DNA of 39,530 bases, taken from an uncultured Blautia sp. GTDB lineage: Bacteria > Bacillota > Clostridia > Lachnospirales > Lachnospiraceae. Position 1 is the stretch's first letter, and each line of letters opens with the position of its first letter. The notes beneath the pieces are model-generated. The model did not search any database. It saw nothing but the letters and a program-made list of their open reading frames with translations, and was not told where the DNA came from. This document shows positions 16,298 to 23,464 of this stretch, one piece after another. The position numbers and the translations under genes were made by a program. The stretch lies in contig CAKRRX010000008.1 in NCBI GenBank assembly GCA_934394595.1, forward strand, positions 1 to 39,530, given 5' to 3'.

Positions 16298-16458
16298 ACT
16301 CTGCCACCGTTTTTCTCTATTTTTTCTTTTAGTCTCTCGCATTCTGGAAGTGTGAGCAGCTGCTCCTGCATCAAAAGGTCAGCCAGGTTTTCCATAAAAC
16401 TTTGTTCCGGCTGTTTTTTTCTTTGAATGCTATTGGATTCTTTTATTTGCAAAGACAT
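16294..16458 (-). CDS. Small protein (54 aa) translationally coupled to the serine recombinase
   Basis: The ATG at 16458 has GAGG 7 nt upstream. The product begins MSLQIKESNSIQRKK and continues QSFMENLADLLMQEQLLTL, then PECERLKEKIEKNGGRV. Its TGA overlaps the recombinase ATG (ATGA). The sequence is charged, helical and has no membrane segment. Short helical proteins in the same position occur upstream of recombinases in Firmicute mobile elements, some with SHOCT-like domains; the family here is not certain. A role as recombination directionality or accessory factor is possible but unproven. Confidence 0.65.
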   Translation of the reverse strand: MSLQIKESNSIQRKKQPEQSFMENLADLLMQEQLLTLPECERLKEKIEKNGGRV

Positions 16459-16582
16459 AGGATTTCCTCTCTGCAGAGACTCTTTTTTATACTATGCCGC
16501 CAACATCAGAAAGTTCCTGTGCCGACGGCCAAAAATGTCCTGCTGCATGCCAGTTCCTATATCCTGGCAGATTTTATTTCTA

Positions 16583-16822
16583 TCATCCTTTTCCCGGAGG
16601 ATGATCCAGCATATGCCATTCCCATTCTGGATCAATGGTTTCCTCTGCACTTTCCAGCACTGCACAGTCCTGGTCACATCCATCTATTGCACAGGAACAT
16701 GCCATTGCTGCTTTCTTGAAATGTCCGGAAGTTTTCTCATACCGTACGCACCACAGCCCGCGGTAATGCATTCGTTTGCAAATTCCATATTCATATTCGT
16801 ATTTTACGGTTTTCTCTGACAT
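16583..16822 (-). CDS. Small cysteine-rich protein (79 aa), unknown function
   Basis: The ATG at 16822 has GGGAGGTGA 6 nt upstream, a near-perfect ribosome site. The product contains GICKRMHYRGLWCVRYEK and MACSCAIDGCDQDC, six cysteines that could bind a metal, and an acidic C-terminal part. It precedes the 54-aa gene and the recombinase on the same strand and is likely part of the same mobile unit. I do not recognise a named family. Confidence 0.5.
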   Translation of the reverse strand: MSEKTVKYEYEYGICKRMHYRGLWCVRYEKTSGHFKKAAMACSCAIDGCDQDCAVLESAEETIDPEWEWHMLDHPPGKG

Positions 16823-16896
16823 CTTCGCTCACCTCCCAAGAACGCCACTCCAAAAATCATTTCTGTAATCTGTACGCTCCGGTATTTTCTCTCAGA

Positions 16897-17019
16897 ATGC
16901 ATACCCGCTTCTTCAAGCTTACCTGGGTATTAATGTCCATTGTAATTTTATGTATCATCGCCATGGCCCTCTATGGAATCCTTGCCTGCATAGAAAAGCA
17001 TTATCTGCGAAAGCTGTAA
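16897..17019 (+). CDS. Possible 40-aa single-pass membrane peptide
   Basis: ATG at 16897 to TAA at 17019 encodes MHTRFFKLTWVLMSIVILCI, then a hydrophobic run and the basic tail EKHYLRKL. It has a basic N-terminus, one clear transmembrane helix and a basic tail, as in small membrane peptides. No convincing ribosome site is seen, so this may be chance. Confidence 0.3.
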   Translation: MHTRFFKLTWVLMSIVILCIIAMALYGILACIEKHYLRKL

Positions 17020-17068
17020 CACACACCCTCTGCGCAAATGATCTATTGAATACACTTTCAGTCACAAA

Positions 17069-17103
17069 CAGGGAACAGCGCTACTCCACAAGCCTGTTCC
17101 CTG
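17069..17103 (-). terminator. Hairpin downstream of the 239-aa membrane-anchored protein gene
   Basis: CAGGGAACAG (17069-17078) pairs perfectly with CTGTTCCCTG (17094-17103). On the minus strand only TTTGTG follows, so it is a weak intrinsic terminator. Confidence 0.45.
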
Positions 17104-17132
17104 CAAGAATCCACTCCGACGACAGCAAAGGA

Positions 17133-17852
17133 TTACTGTTCCTTGGACAATACAGTAATCCACTTAACAGCATTTTCACTGTTTTCGGAATTTGAAAGGA
17201 TTCCAATCTTCAAAGGTTCATAATTTACCTCCAGGAGTTCTCCCAGTTCTGTGGAATCCAATGTAATACTATACTTGGAAATATCCTCCCCAAAAGAATC
17301 ATACACCTCCTGCGGAAGCATTTCTGTAAGATCTGCAAAATAATCCTCTCCGTTCAAGGTATCAAAAAAGGCTTCAGGCGCAATCAGAATATCCACACCT
17401 TTGGCTGCGATCTTGGTAGTGAAAGACATCTGACTGTAAGTATCCAGCTCTTTCTGGCTCTGCCCAGTACGGACACTTTCATCCAGCGACACCTTCTGGT
17501 AAGGATCATCGGAAATTCCAAGGTCTTCTTCCAGCTTCTTTGCTGCGTCCTCCTGCGCAGAGCCTGTGGAATCAATCACCATCACAGATAAAAAGGTCTT
17601 GATCTGTGCATTCTGATAAATATCTTTTACAATAAAAAAGGCAGCGATCACACCGATCAGACCAAAGATCTGAGGCTTATAATAAGCCCATATATACTGA
17701 AGCTTTCCTCCAAGACTCATGCTTCCAAGCTTCATGCGCTCCAGTTCCCGTTTTTCCTTTTTGGTCAGATCTGATTCATGCTTGTTTCTTATGTCATTTT
17801 CATCTTTCTTTGGTGTTTCTTCTGCCGTTTCTTCTTTCAATTCGATTCGCAT
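17133..17852 (-). CDS. Membrane-anchored protein of unknown function
   Basis: The 239-aa protein has a highly charged N-terminal 50 residues (MRIELKEETAEETPKKDEN, then KKEKRELERMKL). One transmembrane helix follows around residues 62-80 (IFGLIGVIAAFFIVKDIY), then an outside domain of about 155 residues rich in acidic residues (ISKYSITLDSTELGEL). I recognise no domain. The start is the ATG at 17852, set by AGGAG 5 nt upstream; an in-frame ATG at 17873 lacks a ribosome site. It stands alone on the minus strand. The outside domain mentions no catalytic pattern and could be a sensor or binding domain. Confidence 0.7.
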   Translation of the reverse strand: MRIELKEETAEETPKKDENDIRNKHESDLTKKEKRELERMKLGSMSLGGKLQYIWAYYKPQIFGLIGVIAAFFIVKDIYQNAQIKTFLSVMVIDSTGSAQEDAAKKLEEDLGISDDPYQKVSLDESVRTGQSQKELDTYSQMSFTTKIAAKGVDILIAPEAFFDTLNGEDYFADLTEMLPQEVYDSFGEDISKYSITLDSTELGELLEVNYEPLKIGILSNSENSENAVKWITVLSKEQ

Positions 17853-17993
17853 ATCTACTCCTGTATCTTTCATATTTGGTGTTGTCTGCGTAAGCAGGCA
17901 TTTCCGTTTTGTAGGTATTAGAAATAATCATAACACTTTTTTCTGTTTTTGAACAGAGTTACCTGTGAGAAGTCACAATACTTTCACATTTCT

Positions 17994-18734
17994 TCACGCC
18001 TTCAGCCAGCTGGTATCCAGTCTGGCAAGTAATCTGGCATTATGGTATGCCATCCGCAGAGTCAGACAGGTTCTTCCCAGATATTTTGTCCCATCTGGGG
18101 TTTTCATACAGGCAAGTGCCAGATCCGGAATTCCTGGAGTCTGCAAACAGATTGGAAGCAAAAGCTGAATGGAATGATTATAGTATTGAGGAATTGCCGC
18201 CTTATAGTCAGATTCCAAGATACGCCTGGTATGTCTTAAGGCTCCGTCAAAAAGCTGCAGCCGCATTCCATTCTCCCTTACAGACTGGGGAAGCCGCTGC
18301 ACATTCTCCTGATCATCAAAAATATGCTCATACTGGGGAACTATGGGAAGATTCGTGTCAAACACCAGATCGGAAGGATTTTCCACATAGCTTGCCCGCC
18401 GAGGAAGTCTGGTTATTTTCATTTTCAGCAAAGAATAGTCGGTATAAAATCCTTCCAGATACCACTTCTGTCTGTCCGGAACAATGTTGGGAACAAAATA
18501 CGCATAAATTGGCTGATAATATTGATTAAAGAGTCCTGTGTGAAAAAGTGCATATTCCTTTTCTTCCAGCACCTTTCCTTCTTCATACAGACGGCGGAAA
18601 GTGTTTTCCAGATATCCTTTGAGAATCCCATTATCTCCGGCATCCCCATAGCTCCATTTTTCCGGGGATATCCTGGATAAATTCTGTATCTGGCGATTGT
18701 AGTTTCCGCAGTAGGTAAAATCAAACAGATTCAT
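17994..18734 (-). CDS. DUF3825-like protein
   Basis: The 246-aa soluble protein starts at the ATG 18734 with AGGAGG upstream. It begins MNLFDFTYCGNYNRQIQNL and includes ALFHTGLFNQYYQPIYAYF, typical of the DUF3825 family, and ends with a basic helical part (TCLTLRMAYHNARLLARLDT). The biochemical function of DUF3825 is unknown; in some genomes it is joined to RNA-binding or PIN-type domains, but here it stands alone. The family assignment is by pattern recognition only. Confidence 0.6.
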   Translation of the reverse strand: MNLFDFTYCGNYNRQIQNLSRISPEKWSYGDAGDNGILKGYLENTFRRLYEEGKVLEEKEYALFHTGLFNQYYQPIYAYFVPNIVPDRQKWYLEGFYTDYSLLKMKITRLPRRASYVENPSDLVFDTNLPIVPQYEHIFDDQENVQRLPQSVRENGMRLQLFDGALRHTRRILESDYKAAIPQYYNHSIQLLLPICLQTPGIPDLALACMKTPDGTKYLGRTCLTLRMAYHNARLLARLDTSWLKA

Positions 18735-19158
18735 AATAACCTCCTGTCTTAGTACAGCGAAGATTAAGTAAACTCCATATTGACGCAGATACTTAATTTT
18801 CACTGTACCATTTTTTCTTCTTTAACATTTTATTTGGGAGAATAGCTGACAGAACTGTCAGTTTCAGAGAAAAGAACCTTCCATGTTCGATATGGTGTTC
18901 TTTCTTAAAGACTATCATATCCAGACCGTAACTACAAGAAAAACTGTTCGACCGGTTCTGACAGAATGCGTCCGCAGGCAGCCCCCAAAAAAACATTGCC
19001 TCCCTCTGATTTTGTATATATAATGATGATGACGCTTGCAAGAGGATTTTTGATCTCTTGACCCGCCAAAAACATGAGTAAGTAGCCATTTTTCGAAGAA
19101 AAATAAGCGGATTACGAATGTTTTTGAAGATTGCGGGAGTGCATAAAGGAGGATTTTG
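18735..19158. other. Intergenic region of about 420 nt with three inverted repeats
   Basis: No convincing gene is seen. It holds CTGACAG-AA-CTGTCAG (18846-18861), a hairpin AAAGAAC/GTTCTTT with inner CCAT/ATGG (18871-18903), and CAAGAG-N10-CTCTTG (19039-19060). The last lies about 100 nt upstream of the MerR-methyltransferase gene and could be a regulator site. A minus-strand frame at 18793-19089 has no ribosome site and an odd composition, so it is not called. Confidence 0.5.
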
Positions 19159-20352
19159 TTGAAAAAAGAAGGTTACTATTCATCCGGTCAGTTTGCACGT
19201 ATGGCAGGGGTCACTCTTCGTACCATCCGCTATTATGATAAACACGATATTTTAAACCCATCTCTTGTGACCGAATCCGGAGCCCGTTTTTACACAGACG
19301 GTGATTTTGCCAGGCTTCAGCAGATCCTGCTTCTGAAATATCTGGGTTTTTCCCTGGAAGATATCAAAGAAATGACCATTGAAGATCCGGACAGTCATTT
19401 TATGCTTAATGCGCTGAACATTCAGCTGAAACTGGTTCAGGATCGTATTGAGCAGATGCAGCTTGTTGAAAAAGCCATCCAAAATACTGCCGAAGCCATT
19501 TCCAAAGAACATACCGTTGACTGGAGCCGAATGCTGGAGCTTATCCATCTGACAGTTATGGAAAAAAGTCTGAAAAACCAGTATCAGAACGCTTCCAATA
19601 TTTCTGCCCGGATCAATCTGCACAGTCTCTATGCCGTAAATCAGGAAGGCTGGTTTCCCTGGATCTTCCGGCAATGCCGGATTCAGGACCACATGCAGAT
19701 CCTGGAACTTGGATGCGGAGACGGCGCACTGTGGGCTCAGAATCTAAAAAAGCTCCCGTCAAAGGTACATATCACCCTTTCTGATATTTCTTCCGGCATG
19801 CTCCGCGATGCCAGACGTGCCATAGGCGGTGATCCCCGCTTTTCTTTTAAAGCTTTTGACTGCCATAATATTCCAGCCAGAATCGGCTGCTTTGATCTTG
19901 TAATTGCAGATCATGTACTGTTTTACTGCCAGGATATCGGGCAGGTGTGCCAAAATGTACAGAGACTCCTGAAACCAGGCGGCATTTTTCTTTGCAGCAC
20001 CTATGGAGCCGGACATATGCACGAAGTCAGTGACCTGGTCCGGTCCTTTGATGAAAGGATTGTCCTTTCTGCCGAAAAACTCTATGAAAGATTTGGAAGG
20101 GAAAATGGAGAATCCATTCTCTCTCCGTATTTTCAGAAGATCACCTGGAAATCCTATGAAGATGAACTGATCGTCACAGATGCGGAACCTCTGATCTCCT
20201 ATATTCTCTCCTGCCACGGCAACCAGAACCAGTATCTTCCTGACCGGTATAAGGATTTTCGGATCCATGTAAAGAAAAAAACAGAAAATGGGTTCCATAT
20301 TACCAAGGATGCAGGAATCTTCCTTTGTGAAAATGTAACAAATTTGAAATAA
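19159..20352 (+). CDS. MerR-type DNA-binding domain fused to a SAM-dependent methyltransferase
   Basis: The 397-aa protein starts at a TTG (19159) 6 nt after AGGAGG; a TTG at 19156 is also possible. Residues about 5-75 form a MerR winged HTH (YSSGQFARMAGVTLRTIRYY, then a helix with LLLKYLGFSLEDIKEM). A helical linker follows to about 110. From about 175 comes a class I methyltransferase fold with motif I LELGCGDGALW, an acidic motif ITLSDIS, FDLVIADHVLFYC, and LLKPGGIFLCSTYG. The N-terminal MerR part would bind a promoter and the methyltransferase could act as sensor or enzyme. The next genes are rfbA-rfbB-rfbD, whose promoter carries a MerR-type operator, so regulation of that operon is proposed. 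Confidence 0.88.
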   Translation: MKKEGYYSSGQFARMAGVTLRTIRYYDKHDILNPSLVTESGARFYTDGDFARLQQILLLKYLGFSLEDIKEMTIEDPDSHFMLNALNIQLKLVQDRIEQMQLVEKAIQNTAEAISKEHTVDWSRMLELIHLTVMEKSLKNQYQNASNISARINLHSLYAVNQEGWFPWIFRQCRIQDHMQILELGCGDGALWAQNLKKLPSKVHITLSDISSGMLRDARRAIGGDPRFSFKAFDCHNIPARIGCFDLVIADHVLFYCQDIGQVCQNVQRLLKPGGIFLCSTYGAGHMHEVSDLVRSFDERIVLSAEKLYERFGRENGESILSPYFQKITWKSYEDELIVTDAEPLISYILSCHGNQNQYLPDRYKDFRIHVKKKTENGFHITKDAGIFLCENVTNLK

Positions 20353-20366
20353 ACACAAAAAAGGAC

Positions 20367-20397
20367 TTGAAGGTGACGTAAGGTCACCTTTTATAAT
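20367..20397 (+). promoter_or_regulatory. MerR-type promoter/operator ahead of rfbA
   Basis: The -35 TTGAAG (20367-20372) and perfect -10 TATAAT (20392-20397) are 19 nt apart, too long for normal sigma-A use but standard for MerR-activated promoters. The spacer overlaps a perfect inverted repeat, AAGGTGAC (20370-20377) and GTCACCTT (20383-20390). The repeat's centre is shifted about 2 nt toward the -35, as in mer operators. The same hairpin could act as a weak terminator for the upstream gene (it is followed by TTATAAT). Confidence 0.7.
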
Positions 20398-20413
20398 CAT
20401 AATATCACAAGAA

Positions 20414-20448
20414 GTCAGACCTATACTGACCGAAAAAAACAGTCTGAC
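20414..20448 (+). promoter_or_regulatory. Alternative hairpins in the rfbA leader
   Basis: GTCAGAC (20414-20420) can pair with GTCTGAC (20442-20448), or its first five bases with CTGAC (20426-20430). The two pairings exclude each other and lie in the transcribed leader. No T-run follows either hairpin. Confidence 0.35.
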
Positions 20449-20480
20449 AATCTATATCAAAAACAAAGGAGAATCATCTT

Positions 20481-21377
20481 ATGAAAGGAATTATCTTAGC
20501 CGGTGGATCCGGTACCAGACTTTACCCATTGACCATGGTTACCTCCAAACAGCTTCTTCCCATTTATGATAAACCTATGATCTATTATCCCATGTCCGTT
20601 CTTATGAACGCTGGCATCCGTGATATCCTGATCATTTCCACACCACAGGATACCCCAAGATTCCAGGAGCTTTTAGGAGACGGCCATCAGTTCGGCGTAC
20701 AGCTTACTTATGCGGTTCAGCCTAGCCCTGACGGACTTGCACAGGCATTTATCATCGGTGAGGAATTTATCGGAAATGATACTGTTGCCATGGTTCTGGG
20801 CGATAATATTTTTGCAGGACATGGTCTGAAGAAACGTCTGAAAGCAGCTGTAGAAAATGCCAGCACAGGAAAAGGTGCTACTGTTTTTGGCTACTATGTA
20901 GACGACCCGGAGCGTTTCGGTATTGTGGAATTTGACAAAGAGGGAAAAGCCGTTTCCATCGAGGAAAAGCCTGCAAAGCCAAAGAGCAATTACTGTGTTA
21001 CAGGCCTTTACTTCTACGACAATCAGGTAGTAGAATATGCAAAGAACTTAAAGCCAAGTGCCCGTGGTGAGCTGGAGATCACAGACCTGAACCGTATCTA
21101 TCTGGAAAAAGGCCTGTTGAATGTAGAACTTCTTGGACAGGGCTTCACATGGCTGGATACCGGTACACACGAAAGCCTTGTAGATGCAACCAACTTTGTA
21201 AAAACAGTAGAGACCCATCAGCACCGTAAGATCGCATGTCTGGAGGAAATCGCTTATTTAAATGGCTGGATTTCCAAAGAAGAGGTTATGGAAGTTTACA
21301 ATATCCTTAAGAAAAACCAGTATGGCCAGTATCTGAAGGATGTACTGGATGGCAAATATATGGATGTGCTTCACTGA
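20481..21377 (+). CDS. rfbA: Glucose-1-phosphate thymidylyltransferase
   Basis: The 298-aa enzyme makes dTDP-glucose from glucose-1-phosphate and dTTP, the first step of dTDP-L-rhamnose synthesis. The nucleotide-binding signature [13 protein letters not shown] (6-18) is followed by [16 protein letters not shown], and VMVLGDN-like [13 protein letters not shown] and [13 protein letters not shown] complete the family pattern. Length is normal. AAGGAG lies 8 nt before the ATG. It is the first gene of a three-gene operon and lies just after the MerR-methyltransferase gene. The dTDP-rhamnose made would serve cell-surface polysaccharide. Confidence 0.95.
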   Translation: MKGIILAGGSGTRLYPLTMVTSKQLLPIYDKPMIYYPMSVLMNAGIRDILIISTPQDTPRFQELLGDGHQFGVQLTYAVQPSPDGLAQAFIIGEEFIGNDTVAMVLGDNIFAGHGLKKRLKAAVENASTGKGATVFGYYVDDPERFGIVEFDKEGKAVSIEEKPAKPKSNYCVTGLYFYDNQVVEYAKNLKPSARGELEITDLNRIYLEKGLLNVELLGQGFTWLDTGTHESLVDATNFVKTVETHQHRKIACLEEIAYLNGWISKEEVMEVYNILKKNQYGQYLKDVLDGKYMDVLH

Positions 21378-21408
21378 TTTACATGCGCTATAGAAAAGGA
21401 GAGAAAAA

Positions 21409-22428
21409 ATGAATATTATTGTGACCGGCGGTGCCGGATTTATCGGAAGCAACTTTATTTTCCACATGTTAAATAAATATCCGGATTACCGGATCATCTG
21501 CCTGGACTGCCTTACCTATGCTGGTAACCTTTCCACTCTGGCACCGGTTATGGACAATCCGAATTTCCGTTTTGTAAAGGAAAGCATCACAGACCGCGAG
21601 GCTGTTTATAAGCTTTTTGAAGAGGAACATCCGGATATGGTAGTAAATTTCGCAGCAGAAAGCCATGTAGACCGTTCCATCGAAAATCCGGAGGTTTTCC
21701 TAAACACCAACATCATCGGTACTGCTGTTCTGATGGATGCCTGCCGCAAATACGGAATCAAGCGTTATCATCAGGTTTCCACAGATGAGGTTTACGGTGA
21801 TCTGCCACTTGACAGACCGGATCTGTTTTTCACAGAGGAAACCCCGATCCATACAAGCAGCCCTTACAGCTCTTCCAAGGCTTCTGCTGACCTTCTGGTA
21901 CTTGCTTACCACAGAACCTATGGCCTGCCGGTATCCATCAGCCGCTGCTCCAACAACTACGGGCCTTACCATTTCCCGGAAAAGCTCATTCCACTGATGA
22001 TCGCAAATGCCTTAAATGACAAGCCTCTTCCTGTTTACGGAAAAGGTGAAAATGTTCGTGACTGGCTGTATGTAGAAGACCACTGCCGTGCTATCGACCT
22101 GATCATCCACAAAGGCCGTGTAGGTGAGGTTTACAATGTCGGTGGCCATAATGAAATGAAAAATATCGATATTGTCAAGATCATCTGCAAAGAACTTGGC
22201 AAACCTGAGAGCCTGATCACTTATGTAACAGACCGCAAGGGCCATGATATGCGTTATGCCATCGACCCTACCAAGATCCACAACGAGCTTGGCTGGCTGC
22301 CTGAGACAAAATTTGCAGACGGTATCAAAAAGACGATCCAGTGGTACCTGGATAACAAAGAGTGGTGGGAAACCATCATTTCCGGAGAATATCAAAACTA
22401 TTATGAAAAAATGTATGGCAATCGCTAA
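21409..22428 (+). CDS. rfbB: dTDP-glucose 4,6-dehydratase
   Basis: The 339-aa short-chain dehydrogenase converts dTDP-glucose to dTDP-4-keto-6-deoxyglucose with bound NAD. TGGAGFIGSNF (5-15) is the NAD-binding motif. STDEVYGDLP carries the conserved catalytic Thr-Asp-Glu, and SPYSSSKASADL the YxxxK pair. Length is normal for the family. AAGGAG precedes the ATG, 31 nt after rfbA. Confidence 0.96.
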   Translation: MNIIVTGGAGFIGSNFIFHMLNKYPDYRIICLDCLTYAGNLSTLAPVMDNPNFRFVKESITDREAVYKLFEEEHPDMVVNFAAESHVDRSIENPEVFLNTNIIGTAVLMDACRKYGIKRYHQVSTDEVYGDLPLDRPDLFFTEETPIHTSSPYSSSKASADLLVLAYHRTYGLPVSISRCSNNYGPYHFPEKLIPLMIANALNDKPLPVYGKGENVRDWLYVEDHCRAIDLIIHKGRVGEVYNVGGHNEMKNIDIVKIICKELGKPESLITYVTDRKGHDMRYAIDPTKIHNELGWLPETKFADGIKKTIQWYLDNKEWWETIISGEYQNYYEKMYGNR

Positions 22429-22443
22429 GGAGGACTGACATCT

Positions 22444-23385
22444 ATGAAATTTTTCGTAACAGGAGTTGCCGGTCAGCTTGGCCATGATGTTATGAATGAA
22501 CTTCACAAAAGAGGTTATGAAGGAGTAGGATCTGATCTTGCTCCTTCCTACAACGGAATCCAGGATGGCACTGCAGTCACCTCCATGCCATATGTTTCCG
22601 TGGATATCACAGATGCAGAAGCTGTAGAAAAGGCCATCACCGAATCTGGTGTAGACGGTGTGGTACACTGTGCAGCATGGACAGCTGTAGATGCTGCCGA
22701 GGATGAAGATAAGCAGGAAACAGTACGCAAGGTCAATGTCCTGGGCACTGAAAACATAGCAAAGGTCTGCCAAAAGCTTAATATCAAAATGATGTATCTT
22801 TCCACAGATTATGTATTTGACGGACAGGGAACCACCCCCTGGGAGCCGGACTGCAAGGATTATAAGCCCCTTAATGTCTATGGCCAGACCAAGCTGGATG
22901 GCGAACTTGCAGTTTTTGATAATGTGGATAAATACTTTATTATCCGTATTGCATGGGTATTTGGCAAAAACGGAAAGAACTTCATCAAGACCATGCTAAA
23001 TGTGGGTAAAACCCATGATACTTTGAAGGTTGTCAATGATCAGATCGGTACTCCTACCTACACTTATGATCTGGCACGCCTTATGATCGATATGATCCTT
23101 ACTGACAAATATGGCTACTATCATGCAACCAATGAGGGCGGTTACATCAGCTGGTATGATTTCACCAAAGAGATTTTTCGCCAGGCAGTAGAGCTTGGAC
23201 ACACAGAATATGCAGAAGATAAAGTGACCGTTCTTCCGGTAACCACCGCTGAGTATGGCATTTCCAAAGCTGCACGCCCCTTCAACAGCCGCCTGGACAA
23301 GAAAAAACTTGTAGAAAATGGCTTTACTCCATTGCCCACCTGGCAGGATGCCCTTTCCAGATATCTAAAAGAACTGGATTTCTGA
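22444..23385 (+). CDS. rfbD: dTDP-4-dehydrorhamnose reductase
   Basis: The 313-aa NAD(P)H enzyme makes the last step to dTDP-L-rhamnose. The N-terminus has the GxxGQLG form VTGVAGQLGHDV; STDYVFDGQG and NVYGQTKLDGE carry the catalytic Ser/Thr and YxxxK. It is slightly longer than the usual 280-300 aa, with extra residues around the DLAPSYNGIQDGTAV loop. AAGGAGG lies upstream, 15 nt after rfbB. The 3,5-epimerase rfbC that must act between RfbB and RfbD is not in this operon. Confidence 0.93.
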   Translation: MKFFVTGVAGQLGHDVMNELHKRGYEGVGSDLAPSYNGIQDGTAVTSMPYVSVDITDAEAVEKAITESGVDGVVHCAAWTAVDAAEDEDKQETVRKVNVLGTENIAKVCQKLNIKMMYLSTDYVFDGQGTTPWEPDCKDYKPLNVYGQTKLDGELAVFDNVDKYFIIRIAWVFGKNGKNFIKTMLNVGKTHDTLKVVNDQIGTPTYTYDLARLMIDMILTDKYGYYHATNEGGYISWYDFTKEIFRQAVELGHTEYAEDKVTVLPVTTAEYGISKAARPFNSRLDKKKLVENGFTPLPTWQDALSRYLKELDF

Positions 23386-23414
23386 TTTCTTTATCCGGAC
23401 AGACAAATCTAACA

Positions 23415-23463
23415 GGAAAAGCAGCTGTACTGCGCCAATGCGCTTCCACAGCTGCTTTTTTCC
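23415..23463. terminator. Bidirectional intrinsic terminator after rfbD
   Basis: AAAAGCAGCTGT (23417-23428) pairs perfectly with ACAGCTGCTTTT (23448-23459), with a T-run on the plus side and an A-run that serves as T-run for the convergent minus-strand gene. Confidence 0.85.
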
Positions 23464-23464
23464 T

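Larger units (their letters stand above)
16823..17132. other. Intergenic region with one weak small ORF and one hairpin
   Basis: These 310 nt separate the recombinase unit from the next minus-strand gene. They contain a possible 40-aa membrane peptide on the plus strand (16897-17019) and a hairpin at 17069-17103. Nothing else is recognised. Confidence 0.6.

Noticed and set aside
16492..16683. 63-aa minus-strand frame between the two small recombinase-linked genes
   Set aside because: It overlaps the better-supported 79-aa gene in another frame and lacks a ribosome site.
16950..17195. 81-aa plus-strand frame near the 3' end of the membrane-anchored protein gene
   Set aside because: It overlaps that gene antisense, has no ribosome site and shows no protein-like pattern.
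18793..19089. 98-aa minus-strand frame in the gap before the MerR-methyltransferase gene
   Set aside because: It has no ribosome site, an odd composition and no domain pattern, and it crosses several inverted repeats.
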